Source: Halocafeteria seosinensis
Lineage: Eukaryota > Sar > Bigyra > Bicosoecida
Length of the DNA: 57,127 nt
NCBI GenBank assembly: GCA_001687465.1
Contig: LVLI01000563.1
Coordinates: 1-57,127 of the forward strand
Direction of reading: 5' to 3'
Part shown: piece after piece, positions 44,275-55,647 of the stretch
Position numbering within the stretch: position 1 is the stretch's first letter
How the letters are laid out: each line of letters starts with the position of its first letter
The notes under the pieces: generated by a model
The model's input: the letters and a program-made list of their open reading frames with translations, nothing else
What the model was told of the DNA's origin: nothing
Database searches by the model: none
Position numbers and translations under genes: made by a program

Positions 44275-44629
44275 GTTCGAGCACGTGTTACGGACTCGGC
44301 ATTTCCAAATATGAGCATTCAATTTTGCTGGTTCCTTCTTCCAAACACGCAGGATAATGATGAAGTAAATACTTACTTCAACCAGAGTGTCACTTTCTGC
44401 AGCATGAACAATACTTAATAGCTACCTTGGTCATAGACCGCATTTGGAGATTTCGAAAGAAGGAATGGGAACATAAACACAATTTATGACAAAATAGGAG
44501 CTAAATAGATACAGACAGTCTAGTAGAAGTTGAGTGTTTACGTTCATCGTTCATTTGTCTTGCAGCTTATCATAGGACAGGTGGCCAATATGACAGTGAG
44601 TGCTAACTAGTATCCCCAGTAGGAAGTCT
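44275..44629. other. Intergenic region between uL16 and thymidine kinase genes
   Basis: Both neighbours are on the minus strand; the uL16 gene lies upstream and this stretch should hold the thymidine kinase promoter. Nothing else is recognised. Confidence 0.4.
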
Positions 44630-45402
44630 TTAGAACCCAAGAGGTCCTTTCTGCTTGATTTCCTTAACATGTACTCCATCGGGTACCAAAGTGCCTTCGT
44701 TACGCATCTCCTGGTAGGTATCGCGGTTGTACTCTGTGAATCCCCACTTTCTGGACATAATGGTTTTCTGACGGCCGGGGAATTTCATCTTAGCACGGCG
44801 CAAAGCTCCAATGATGGATTCTTTATGCTTATCGTGAGATCTGACACTCATCAAGATCTGTCCAATATGTACGCGTGCAACTTTTCCCGCTGGCTTACCG
44901 TAGGCATGGCGCATACCAGTTTGGAGCCTATCGGCACCAGCACATGACAACATTTTGTTGATACGAGTCACATGGAAAGGGTGAGCGCGAATTCGGAGAT
45001 GGAATCCGTCCTTACCACAGAACTTGGTCAAGTTCTTGTTGCATGCAATACGAGCAGCCTCGAGAGCTTCACTGGAGATCTGTTCACGTTCATCAGAAAC
45101 CAAGTGAGCGACGAAGGGGAACTCATCTACATCGGCTTTCTTATGACCGTTGTCGTAAATGCGAATCTTGGGGTCTGTATATACAATTGGGAAAATGGGT
45201 AAGAAGTGAAGCCCATCTCCTTCAGGAAACACAAGCCCTCCACGGGAGCCTTCCCACGGCTTCTGACCCGGGGGATCAGGAGGCCATGGGACGTCCACAT
45301 GTATCAGGACCCTCACATACCTGGCACACCGCGCAAGTACCTGGATTTGATCCATGGTTTGTTCTTGCAGTAGCGGTAGCAACGAGCTGGTCGACGTCCC
45401 AT
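44630..45402 (-). CDS. RPL10: 60S ribosomal protein uL16 (RPL10, QM)
   Basis: Exons: 45402-45321 and 45174-44630, giving 208 aa; one phase 1 intron of 146 nt. [20 protein letters not shown] followed by [15 protein letters not shown] is the canonical start, recovered only after splicing. [20 protein letters not shown] (the P-site loop region), [16 protein letters not shown] and GQILMSVR complete the fold. The C-terminus GPLGF is slightly shorter than in animals. uL16 sits at the corridor between A site and peptidyl transferase centre and joins late, in the cytoplasm. Confidence 0.97.
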
Positions 45403-46121
45403 TTTTGCTGCTTGCTAGAAGTCTATTGATACCTTCTTTCCAAATGTTGGCTGCACACACATACCCACAAACGCACAATTCAAGTAAATTCGGTCGATTT
45501 ACCTATAATGGTTGCGCGTGGCATGCAAATAAAGAGCCAAGCTGCACTCGCAGAGACACCCCCACAGGACTCCAGACCCCTCTCCCCGTAGAATTCCCCT
45601 TGCAACCCTTTTTGTTACAGTCGCCCCTACAGCCCCGAACAAAAGGGACCGGGTGGGTAGCTTCGGGGGGCGACCAAGGGGATAAACCACCGTGGGGTCA
45701 CAAGGGTCATCGGCGCTATAACACAAGTAGATACTCTACTTGCATGCCACGCATACGCAATCACTCGGCTATCAACATAGTAGAATTGAATAAATTACTT
45801 ACCCTGTCCTATGCACAATCCAACCCCGACGATGATGATGTGTTATACTGTGTGGCCTTGAACCAGAGCTTTTCCGGATTGTAGGAAGTTTTCGGGCCGA
45901 ACACGCCCGAACAGTGGAATTCAAAAGCCATAGTCATAGTTTGTAACCACGTTGTATCCATAATAAGTACTTAACATGATGATCCTTGACTTGCAAGTAA
46001 TAAAGAACGATTTTCTAAGCTTGTGCGGTTCGTTTTTTTGTATGCAATGTTTGCACTGCATTCTGTGAATAGGGCCATTCTGGAAGGAAGGAAGTGATGA
46101 TAGCTAAGACTACCTATGTAC
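45403..46121. other. Intergenic region, nothing recognised
   Basis: The stretch lies between the uL16 promoter side and the 3' end of EGF gene B. A pyrimidine-rich stretch around 45550-45640 and short open frames are present without support as genes. Confidence 0.4.
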
Positions 46122-47756
46122 TTATGAAGCATCTCCATCCTGCGTATCTGACAAAGTCTCAGATACGACAGAATCTTGACTTACACCTCCGTTGGACTGG
46201 GCAGATTCCTGCTGCTGTCGGTTCCTGACGCCTTCACCTGACCTCACTTTGCCTGCTGCAACGTCCTGAACAGAACAATCGAGGAAAGTGTATCCAGGAA
46301 AGCAAGAACACAGGCCAGTTCGATGATTGCAAAGCCCACGGTTTGAACATGGAGACCTTTCTTTATTGCCAACTTGATCACTGCGGATGTCGCGAGGGAT
46401 TACGATAACTGGCTCGCCATCTTCAAACGCTGCGGCTTTCCACGAGTTACCGTAGTGGTTGACTTTTAGAGGATAAGCTACTCCCGTAGGTCTAATGAAC
46501 TCAATAGTAATATGAAACAGCTGATCCTCTCCTGTCAGCTGAGCGCTTCCACATGAGCTGCTCAAGTCATCTTCTACCGTGTGGCACGTAACCTTAACAT
46601 TTTGCACAACATTCCCTGGTATTGACTCCAGAGACTTTTCGACGAAAACAAGAAGATCTGTTGCTGTAGAATTGAAGTTAGCTGGATGCAGTCTATGCCC
46701 ATAGGTCTCCCATTCAGTCAGGAAGTGGTCGGTGAACACAAGAGCAAACATGCCAGGTTCGGTTACTGCGAAATGAAGCCACATTCATTTTACTTTCATT
46801 CACCTCCAGAACCCTAGCCAGAAGCTAAGCTCTTACCTGTAATCCTCATATCAAATGTTATAGTTTGTTGGTGGTTTCTACATTTTTCGCCTCCACAGGT
46901 AAAAGCTTCTGATGTCAGTGGGTCGTCTCCGCGCGGACAGTCTCTCATGGAGCAGTCCATTCCAAAGTATCCTGGGTCACAAATGCACGCATATTGCATA
47001 TCCCGATCCCATGATTCATATTCGAAGGCTTGTTGGACTCCTTCAAATTTCCGTTCACCAGCCACGGCATCAACTTCCCTTTTATTCAAAGCGCCGGCAG
47101 CGATGTCTCCTACTGATCTGCAGGTCCCGTGGCCGTTGCATTGACTGGGACATGTGCCTGCACAGCCAAGTGAATATAATTTATCGAGTGTCAATTTAAT
47201 TCCGTAGTGTTCTCAGTTAGACATACTTCTTTGGCAGGAAGATCCTGTGTAGCCTTGAAAGCACCTACACAATCCTGTTTCTCGTTGGCAAATCCCCTTC
47301 GCTGAGCACTCCTGATAAAAGTGTGCTTCATTAGGGTCTGCTTGAAACCCTCCTTTGTCCTTCTTAGTCGGAAAGAATTCCGGGATTTCTAAGTTGGTAT
47401 TTCTGCGCTCATCCATCACATATGCTTCATCTGACAGAGCCTGACTGCCATCGTGGTTTAAGTCTCCTTGATGAACATCAGTCCAGGCAAATCCAAAGGG
47501 ACACAAGCGCTGACTGCAGTCACCCCCAGTGAATCCCTTATAGCATTCGCAGCTATCGTGAATACCACAGACACCATTTCCAGAGCATGTATTTGCTGCA
47601 GCAACGACTCGAGAGGGTGTGCACAGATCAGGAAAGGGTATCCACCGGCAATCACTTACGACATTCTGCTATTGCGTTCGTGGCGAAGCACAAGAGCAGT
47701 ATGGATATAAACACCAGCGCAAGCACGCTGTTGTTTGATTTAGTACAAGGCTGCAT
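46122..47756 (-). CDS. Secreted EGF-like modular protein B
   Basis: Exons: 47756-47660, 47595-47227, 47157-46837, 46765-46122, giving 476 aa; all introns phase 1. The signal peptide contains SVLALVFISILLLCFATNA. EGF-1 (TCSGNGVC, CECYKGFTGGDC) leads into RLCPFGFAWTD and an acidic spacer. EGF-2 follows (ECSAKGIC, CRCFQGYTGSSC). The third module starts TCPSQCNGHGTC, has a helical insertion with ALNKREVDAV and ends ACICDPGYFGMDCSMR. Then DCPRGDDPLT opens an unrecognised about 150-residue domain with beta-type sequence and N-glycosylation sites, followed by EGF-4 (PCSNRGLC, CSCFPGYTFLDC). The tail is acidic and Gln/Ser-rich, with no membrane anchor. The gene is head-to-head with gene C. Confidence 0.85.
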
Positions 47757-48187
47757 TGTTGATGCTTCGATTAGATCACTGCGCAGCACATCATCTTTTG
47801 CTCTCCTGTACTAGTTTTCTCGCACCGCTATGTTCTGAATTCGCGCAAGCTTCACCATATACTCAATCCATAGATGGATCTAATTCTCACATTCCAATAA
47901 CGACTCTGTGTATTACTTAGTTGCAGCATGTCTCTTTTCAGTATCGTTGAAAGAAGAGAGTCGACGAGCCGCTCAGTGGCAAACCGTTGAATACCGACTA
48001 CATCAACCGGGCGTTGCCTCCAGTTCATTACAGCACCGTATGTATAGTACAGTGTCAAATATAATGCTCACAGAGATAGACTAAAAATGCATCTCCATCT
48101 CCTGCTTCCTTCTAGGAGACACTGATAAATGGGAGCATAAAGATATTGTAGACTGCGCTGCATTTTTGGAACGACGTCGAGCTGACA
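47757..48187. promoter_or_regulatory. Shared bidirectional promoter region of EGF genes B and C
   Basis: The 431 bp separate the start codons of two divergently transcribed paralogues. No TATA or other element can be assigned with confidence, but joint regulation is plausible from the arrangement. Confidence 0.45.
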
Positions 48188-49674
48188 ATGAAAGTGTTTA
48201 AGCATTGTGCTATCATTCTATGTCTAGCAGAAGTAGTCTTTGCTGCTTGCCGTAAGTACATCTTATGCACTTAAATTGACGTCTTCCCCTCTAACGCACT
48301 CGTCTCTGATACAGCACGTGGATGCACGGGACATGGTGAATGTGGCAAGCACAACGCGTGCACTTGTTTCCCTGGATACATTGGACATGGTATGCTTGCC
48401 TAGAGTTAGAGCATACCCAATGTACTAAAGAGGAATATCGTACTGGTTTGCAGACTGCGATCAACGCCTGTGCCCTCAAGGACTTGCCTGGGCAGATCTT
48501 CCTCGAGGAGACTTGAACTACGATGGTGTCGTCACACGGACGGGCATAGACCAATACGTGTCTGTCCCTTGGTCAAATGTGCTTGAATATGAAGGATTTC
48601 CTTCGCAAGACGTCTCTGGAGCTCCTTATTCTGCAATGGATGACGAAGGCCATTTCTATGCAGAGTGCAGCAATCGCGGGAGATGCCTTCGGTTCTCCGG
48701 AGAATGCGACTGCTTCGATGGTTTCAGCGGGCATGCTTGCCAACGAGGTACGAGAAAACGCTGCTATTATATGCCTAGCTCATCCACTCTAATTGCTGTT
48801 GCCCCCTTGCTGACGCTCAGAGCCGTGTCCGAATAATTGCAACGGCCACGGAAAGTGCCGTACAGCTAGAGAAATCGCCAAAGGCAAGCTGAATAAGAGA
48901 AGGGAAGTTTCCGAAGCAGGATTCATAAGGACATCAGGGGTGACACAGGCTTTTGATTATAATTTGTGGGATGCGGACAAAACGACATCTTGTGTGTGTG
49001 ACCCGGGATATACAGGAATTGATTGTGCTCTGCGAGAGTGTCCTCGCGGTTCTGATCCGCTACTATTTAAGCGACGGTTTTGTGGAGGTAATGTGTGTCA
49101 CTACGCAATGGTGACGTTTCAGCTGGGAGTGGCCGTGGGGACCCTGCAGTTCTCCTTTGTAGACCATACTCGCGCCCGACATTCAGTTTTTGTAGACGTC
49201 GACACTACCAGGGACGCTCATGGGCTTATCCCAGCAGAACAAGCAAAGACCCGTATTCCTACTCCAGACACAACTGCCGGAAAGATCATGGCAGCATTGA
49301 GAAACAACTACCCAGGCAGGCTTTTATCAAGAATTGAAGTGAGAGCCGTCGATGGTATGGCAGGCGGAGAATCCACATACCATATCACGTTCACCGGAGT
49401 TCCCGGGAAACAGGAACTCATTGAAATTACAGGCGAACCCACGGAAGGCACCGGAATTGATGCCCCATCATTCGTTAAGAGTGACGACCCGTTTATACAA
49501 AATGTCGAGGGTGGGAAATTCTTTGACTCAACAGAAGCGATAACATATGATGGCAACCTGGACGAATCACAGTGCTCCGGAAGAGGCGCATGTGACTACA
49601 GCACGGGGATCTGTCAATGTTTTGCAGGATATTCTGGAGGATCTTGTGAGACCCAAAACGTACGCGTATTCTAA
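48188..49674 (+). CDS. Secreted EGF-like modular protein C
   Basis: Exons: 48188-48251, 48315-48389, 48454-48747, 48821-49674, giving 428 aa; all introns phase 1. MKVFKHCAIILCLAEVVFAA is the signal peptide. EGF-1 (GCTGHGEC, CTCFPGYIGHDC) is split by an extra intron just before its last Cys. RLCPQGLAWADLPRGDLNYDG parallels the B spacer. EGF-2 (ECSNRGRC, CDCFDGFSGHAC) and EGF-3 (NCNGHGKC, KLNKRREV, CVCDPGYTGIDCALR) follow, then ECPRGSDPL and the unrecognised beta-type domain, then EGF-4 (QCSGRGAC, CQCFAGYSGGSC) and a very short tail. It is the closest paralogue of B and is convergent with D (52 bp). Confidence 0.86.
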
Positions 49675-49726
49675 ATTAGTTCTGCCTTTGTTTATTACAA
49701 TTAAATATTATAAATGAAGTAGACGC

Positions 49727-51756
49727 TTATCCCAAGACATCTTGTTCGCTACAAGAAAGACCGCTGAAGCCGGCAAAGCACTCACATTGACCTGTCGAAT
49801 AGTCACACAGTCCACGTTGTGAGCATTCAGCGTTTTCCACATGTCGACTCACAGTCTCAGAGTTCTCAGGATCTTCAGATACATGTGCGGTAGAGCACTT
49901 TGGCAGTTTGTACATAATTTCAAAAAGTCGGGCTTCTCCTTGATCCACCATATCGGCTGAAGGAAGGCGAACCCAAACCCCAGGGAGATTGGGAATTGGA
50001 AGACGCTTGTATGCATCTCCTGAAGTGGGGATATTACCCATAAACGTATAACCTGGAGGTACTCGGGTTGCAGATTCCCCGATATCTGGCAATGGTGGAG
50101 ATGCATGCACATCTCCCGGCTCCATTTGTCCGTTTAATTCTTCCAGAGCTAAAGAGTTCTCACCGGCATTGTTGCCTCCAACATGAGCATACCACGAATC
50201 GACTCCTCCTTTCTTGTCAATGAGAAGCAAGGAGATCCTGACATCGAATTCCTCGTCTGCATTTACGACCCATCCTTCTCCAGCAGGGAGACCTGGATCG
50301 GACTCAGGATGTAATAAGACCACTTGTTTCGCATCCCATGCTTGTTGTATCTGGGAGTTGCGGTTAAGCGGTGCAGCATCAATCGGTATCGAAGCGCCCG
50401 AGGTATTGAAAGCACTCAACGGGAAAGATCCTGTAGAGACGTAACGAACGGCATACGGTATCTTCACTCGAGGCTTGCATCCTGGTTGGCTGCATGCAAA
50501 TGGAGCGACGCACTGCAGCAAGTTCTTATTCCCCACCAATAGTCCATTTTTCGTGTCCGGAACGTAGTCAACTCTAACTCGTACAATCGGAGTGGCACCC
50601 CCGGAGTCCGTTTCATCGAAATCGTCATCGAACCAGTTTTTCGTCACTTGTACGTTAACCTCTTGGACTGCAAAAGACGGGAGACTCTCTAAAGCATTTT
50701 TCAGGTTTTCACTAAAGTCTCCATTGGGGTTTATAATTCGTTCAACAGCAGGTGCGTCCCATCGCTGACCGAAGCTGTCTTCAAACCTTAGGAAGATGCG
50801 CTCATCATATTCGTCGTGGGTATCAGCACTGATTCTGATACGGGAACTCAACGAGGCATCACCCACCGTGGTAAGGGGCCTGTCAGTAGATGTCTGCTCA
50901 TTCGGTCCTACGACAGTCATCGGTATCGTATATTCTATGATCTGAGATACGAAATTTTTGTCATGCTGATGCACTAAATCGCCATCCTCATTAACGAACG
51001 TTGTGCAGTGGGTTCTTGGATCATCCCCCGTCGGACACATGCCTGCGAAACGGACTCCATGTTAGTGGAATTTTGCAAGCGGTAACGCTGTCTCGAAACT
51101 CACGTTTGCTACAGTCGCTTCCAGTGAATCCAGGGTCGCAGACGCATTTGAAGATTCTATCCGCCTCCCATCCTTCGTCGCTGGCTACGTTGGGCAGGCA
51201 ACTGACAGAGCTGCACCGACCATGTCCACTACAATCGTTGTGGCATTTTCCTGCAGACTCCAGTTCCTTACAGGTCACCATCACCAGTTAACATTTTGCA
51301 TACATTTCTTACTTCTTTGACACGCGTTACCAGTGAATCCCGGCTCACACTGACATTCTCCTGTGCTACGATCACACACTCCTTTGCCTGAGCATTCTTC
51401 ATACCAGTGTGGATCTGCAGCATCTTTTCCCCAAGACCTCCAGAACGGGCACGTCCCTGGTGTGTCGACAATGCAAGGGGTGCATTAGGAAAGACGAACT
51501 ATTTACATGCAGGAGTCTTACTCTGGCCACAATCCCCATTCGTAAATCCTGGCCAACACACGCAAAGTCCATCATCGGTGCATTCTCCTCGTTGGTTACA
51601 GTTGTTTACTGCAATGTGATCATATCACACTAAGCACCGTGTTCGGCACAGTAATGGCAAATGCTGAAGGCCACACGTACCGCATGCACCGTGGCCAGGA
51701 TTCGCAATAGCCAACGCTGTCAAGAAGACCGTGTATATGATGTTATAGCCTTTCAT
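49727..51756 (-). CDS. Secreted EGF-like modular protein D, largest of the cluster
   Basis: Exons: 51756-51681, 51608-51522, 51456-51313, 51250-51104, 51042-49727, giving 589 aa; all introns phase 1. MKGYNIIYTVFLTALAIANP is the signal peptide. EGF-1 (NCNQRGEC, CVCWPGFTNGDC), RTCPFWRSWGKDA, EGF-2 (ECSGKGVC, CQCEPGFTGNAC) and EGF-3 (DCSGHGRC, CVCDPGFTGSDCSKR) are each coded by one phase 1-1 exon. The last exon starts MCPTGDDPRTHC and encodes an enlarged central domain of about 370 residues, about twice that of B or C, then EGF-4 (ECSQRGLC, CECFAGFSGLSC). No membrane anchor is seen. The enlarged domain has repeated beta-type segments and a W-R-L-P-type end; I cannot assign it. Confidence 0.85.
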
Positions 51757-52208
51757 GTTGCACTTCTGCTTTCCGAGATGCCATACAAAGTGTTGATGAA
51801 GGGTATCCTAGCTGTGTTTTAGGTCACCCATGTTTAAGATACCGTGGAATCTGGCGCTGAGTGATAGAGATCAGATATAATTCGGCCAACAATACAATTC
51901 TAAAACATTCCACCGTAGCATCTATTCACGCACCGCCTATGTAGCCAGTGTTGGAGGTGGTTTACTTCAGCTTTGAGCGCTCAGACCGCAACGGCCTGCT
52001 CAGCGGCTCACGCACCGATCGACTTCATCCACTTGACTGCACAGAAGGTAATACAATTACCGTGTATTGTGTTGAAAATTACTATAACTGCAATTAGAGC
52101 TTGGGTTTTGGAAAACGATGGGGCTGTTTATGGAGCTGAAGAAGTAGCAATATCCGTTGACTTTGCAGCCTCGTCATGCTTCGTCAACCATCATGGCAAC
52201 GCCATGGT
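51757..52208. promoter_or_regulatory. Divergent promoter region of EGF genes D and E
   Basis: The 452 bp separate the start codons of D (minus) and E (plus). No further exon or repeat is recognised; promoter function is inferred from the arrangement. Confidence 0.4.
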
Positions 52209-53482
52209 ATGGGCTATTACCTGGGCCTGCTTTCAGTTGTGTCTCTCTGCACACTAGTATTGTCTAAATGCCGTAAGTAAAGCGGCTGGTTTGAACACGT
52301 TTGGGTATCCTGCAAACAATGAGAGCTTCTGATTGCAGCAAATCAGTGCAATGGCCACGGAACCTGTGGCACCAACGACAAATGCAGATGCTTTAGGCAA
52401 CCTGGAACAAAATGGGAGGACACATTCATGTTCGTCGGAGCAGATTGTTCAAGAAGAACGTGTCCACTGGGTCGATCGTGGGATCAACTACAAACGAACG
52501 GCATGAATGCCACAAATATTCAGTTCTCACCAGCAAAGATAAAAGGAGCAGACTCATCACTGAACTATTTGAGATTTTACACGGACTGGATTGAGCGAGA
52601 TATCAAGCGAGACATTGATGTCGAAGTATTAATAATAGACGATGGAAAAGATGGGGACCCTTCTTTCGTCTTCAAATGGCAGGATGATCCCGAATTCGGT
52701 AGACCACACAGAGTTCTTGACCACCGGACTATTACCTCGGCTTTAGGGTTACAGCAAGTATTCGCTCAAGATAAGGACGCAGGTATATATATTTGGTTCG
52801 ACCCTTCGGCAGATCCCGCTTTCGATGAAGAGAACCCACAGTACTTCCAACGCATGTATCAGAAGGACAGATACACATTTACTGTCAAATACAACTATGG
52901 AGTCGTTTTCAACGCTGGGGATCCCAACACTGCCCATCAATTTATCGAATGCTCAGGTCGTGGCACTTGCGATACCACAACGGGAACATGCAAATGCGAT
53001 GTACATCATGACGGGGCAGCATGCGATAGAAGTATGTGTAATTTCGGTTTTCGGTTAGAACCCAAATGTTGTCATTACTAATTATTAAAAATTGCAGAGC
53101 TGTGTCCTAATAAGTGCAGCGGTAGGGGAGTCTGCCAAAGTCTTCAGCTGATGATTGACGATATTAAAAACTCAGATTTCGTTTACGATAAGCCATGGGA
53201 CGCTCAGTTGGAAACGGGATGCAAGTGCGATCCAGGGTTTACTGGACCGGACTGTTCTTTGCGTACGTTTTCAAGTTTGAACTCCCAATCTTAGAAAAAA
53301 CGACAGTCGATTCGTTTCTTGCAGGCGAGTGCCCATCGGGCAGCGATCCAATGGGAGGTTTAGGCGGAGCGAACGGTCGAGAGTGTTCTGGAAGAGGAAC
53401 GTGCAACCGAGTAAAAGGTACATGTACCTGCTTTAAAGGTTTTACAGGAGAGAAATGTGGAACGCAAACGAATTTTCAATAA
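52209..53482 (+). CDS. Secreted EGF-like modular protein E
   Basis: Exons: 52209-52272, 52339-53031, 53098-53262, 53325-53482, giving 359 aa; all introns phase 1. MGYYLGLLSVVSLCTLVLSK is the signal peptide; two other ATGs just upstream are out of frame. EGF-1 (QCNGHGTC, CRCF, DCSRR) runs directly into TCPLGRSWD and an unrecognised about 150-residue domain with DIDVEVLIIDDGKDG, all in one exon. EGF-2 (ECSGRGTC, CKCDVHHDGAAC), EGF-3 (KCSGRGVC, CKCDPGFTGPDC) and EGF-4 (ECPSGSDPMGGLGG, ECSGRGTC, CTCFKGFTGEKC) follow. The order matches gene A, with CPSG-DP-GG-GG before the last EGF in both, so A and E form one subfamily. Confidence 0.86.
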
Positions 53483-54745
53483 ATACATCAACTGCATTAT
53501 GAACACTACAGCTTTTCACCATCAGCATCTGATACAAATGAGTTTAGTAATACCTTCTTCGTTCCCTCCGTTTCTCTCCATACGTAGACAGCGCATTTGC
53601 AAGAATCTCAAAGCAGTACCTCGGGACCCTCATCTCAACAGTGTGCGGCGGATAACTATCCACCATTGAAATAAAGGGGCTCCCAAGTGTACATGAGCGT
53701 TCGCTGCATAGGCATACTGAGTTCGCATGAAGACGGCCCGGAGGGATGTTTCTAGACCTCATCATGATAAATGTCAGAGGCCTTTTAGATATTGTTGATC
53801 ATCATTTGGCGAAAACTAAACAAGAAAACAGGAGTCTGAACAACAAGCGTTGCATTACTAATGCAGCGTTAGCTCTCCAACCGGCGGTCTTTCCTTTCAC
53901 ACTCGAATCAAATCCATCATGCATGCGTTCACAACCGACAACTCAATGCCGAATTGTCCCAATGATTATGCGCAGGGTACCAGAGCACATGAAATAAGCC
54001 CTTAATGATTCTGCCAGACGATAATGGAGCAGCTTTCCCGTGAGACTCTCGCTTGTCAGAAATTTGAATACCTTCTCTCTGTGCTCCGAGTTCCCACAGT
54101 TATACTCCGTCAAGGAGACACTGCCCCACCACCTTGGCAATTACTGGGAACAAGTTTCTCGTCCTCGGTACGACAGGGTACCTCTGATTTGGCTAAAGTA
54201 AGGCATTCATAGTCTGGGCGGCTCCAAGTGCTCCCTCCTTTACACACCACAGGAGTACTACTCCTCATGCAATAAGCTGATCCAGAGGATGAAGGCTAAT
54301 CCCTCTCCGCCTTCTCCCATCAGGGAAAAGGGTTGTATGGAGAGCAACAATGCCGTCAATGACCGTCATTAGCAACTTGGACCGTCCGATCCGCCTCCGG
54401 ACGACCATGATCCGGGCCGGGTCCGCCTCCCCCCTCTGGCGGACCGGATCGGATCGCATCTGCTTAAGCCTTCAGACTGCTTGTACTGTACATTGTACAA
54501 GTTGTAGGCAACTTGTAGCAACTGTTTTTTTTTGTTTTTTTTTTTGACGACGACGACGTGTATATTATAGGCCTACGGGCAAAGAGAGCTACGAAAGGAA
54601 AAGAGAACAGCTACAAAACCAGCTACAATGAGGAGTCACTATCCATGCTTTCCCGTTCGCTCTGCGTACTGTCATGACAGTGTCATCCCTATGCGCCGCC
54701 TCGAAGGTGGTAAACGGGGCCTCCGGGTTTTGCGCTAGGGGATGC
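53483..54745. other. 1.26-kb gene-poor region with GC-rich hairpin
   Basis: No coding exon is recognised after gene E. A long GC-rich stem-loop lies at about 54409-54451, and a T-rich tract followed by (GAC)n at about 54525-54558. Confidence 0.45.
54409..54451. repeat. GC-rich inverted repeat / stem-loop
   Basis: GGTCCGCC (54420-54427) pairs with GGCGGACC (54438-54445) over a C-rich 10-nt loop. The stem extends through GATCC/GGATC outside a small bulge. Confidence 0.7.
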
Positions 54746-55153
54746 TGTGTTGTGCTAGGGGATTTACCCGTGCCGTGGCGGGGCATGTCCGTGCCCGCCC
54801 GGTATTGCCCGGCCCTCTCGCCCTGCAAGCCGGCGCTCAAAGGGGGTAATCTTACAGAGGAATTGCAAGACATATGCTACGTGTAGTGAATGACTACCAT
54901 GGCAGTTATGTTCTGCTTTCCATTCTTATTAGATCACGAATTGATGCATTTCTATTCACCAAGGGATAGGTGTTTTCCGATACTTTGAATCTAGCGTCAC
55001 AAGGGCGAGCGTTTAGAAGAACGATGGCGCATAGTAGGCTTAGATACTAAAACCAGGAGGATTTCCGTGGTATTACAAAATGGAAATACGTCCAACGCAT
55101 CCAAACAATTGCCTGAGAGACTGTCCGTCCGCTTACTACAGACGGGAGATGCG
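54746..55153 (+). repeat. Left arm of a 408-bp inverted repeat
   Basis: The arm matches the reverse complement of 55648-56054 almost base for base. I see only a handful of substitutions and two small indels (a missing about 7 nt near the outer end and a 12-nt insertion near 54823). The arms include a GC-rich outer part and an AT-richer inner part. Confidence 0.92.
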
Positions 55154-55220
55154 TGTTGTACAAGCCGAGTTCTGAACTTCTGATACATGCATCGAACTTG
55201 GTACAGAGATACCCCAAGCT

Positions 55221-55590
55221 ATGAGGAAACAGAACGCACAATGCAGGTGGATTTGGTACGCAGTCTTGCTTCCTTTAGCTCCCGTTCTCTCGAGGCCAAT
55301 TCTCATTGGCCATAGAGAGCCAGGAAATCGATCGAACTACGATGGACGATGGACTTCCCAAGATGTTGACCACAAGAAAGTTGAAAGCGATAATAGCCCG
55401 GCAGCAAACGACGCTCTTGATGGCGCCTGTATATGTATTAAGGGAACATGAAACACCAAGTGACCCTAAGCAGATGGTTGCGTACGTTCCACAGAAGGAC
55501 GCGAGATACACAAAGGAAACGATCCGCCACAGGACGGAACTCATCGCCTCACTGGTTACACGAGGTGTTTCTTACTGCATGGAGCCATAA
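55221..55590 (+). CDS. Doubtful small open frames in the inverted-repeat core
   Basis: Two overlapping frames fill the core. The first (55221-55451, 76 aa) begins with a signal-peptide-like stretch, IWYAVLLPLAPVLS. The second (55306-55590, 94 aa) is basic and helical (TTRKLKAIIARQQTTLL). They may be one frameshifted gene, a captured host fragment or chance frames. No family is recognised. Confidence 0.25.
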
Positions 55591-55647
55591 TTAAATTGAA
55601 TGCACTTAAGTCTCCCCTCAAAAGCGTGCGTTTCAGCTTCACCAATG

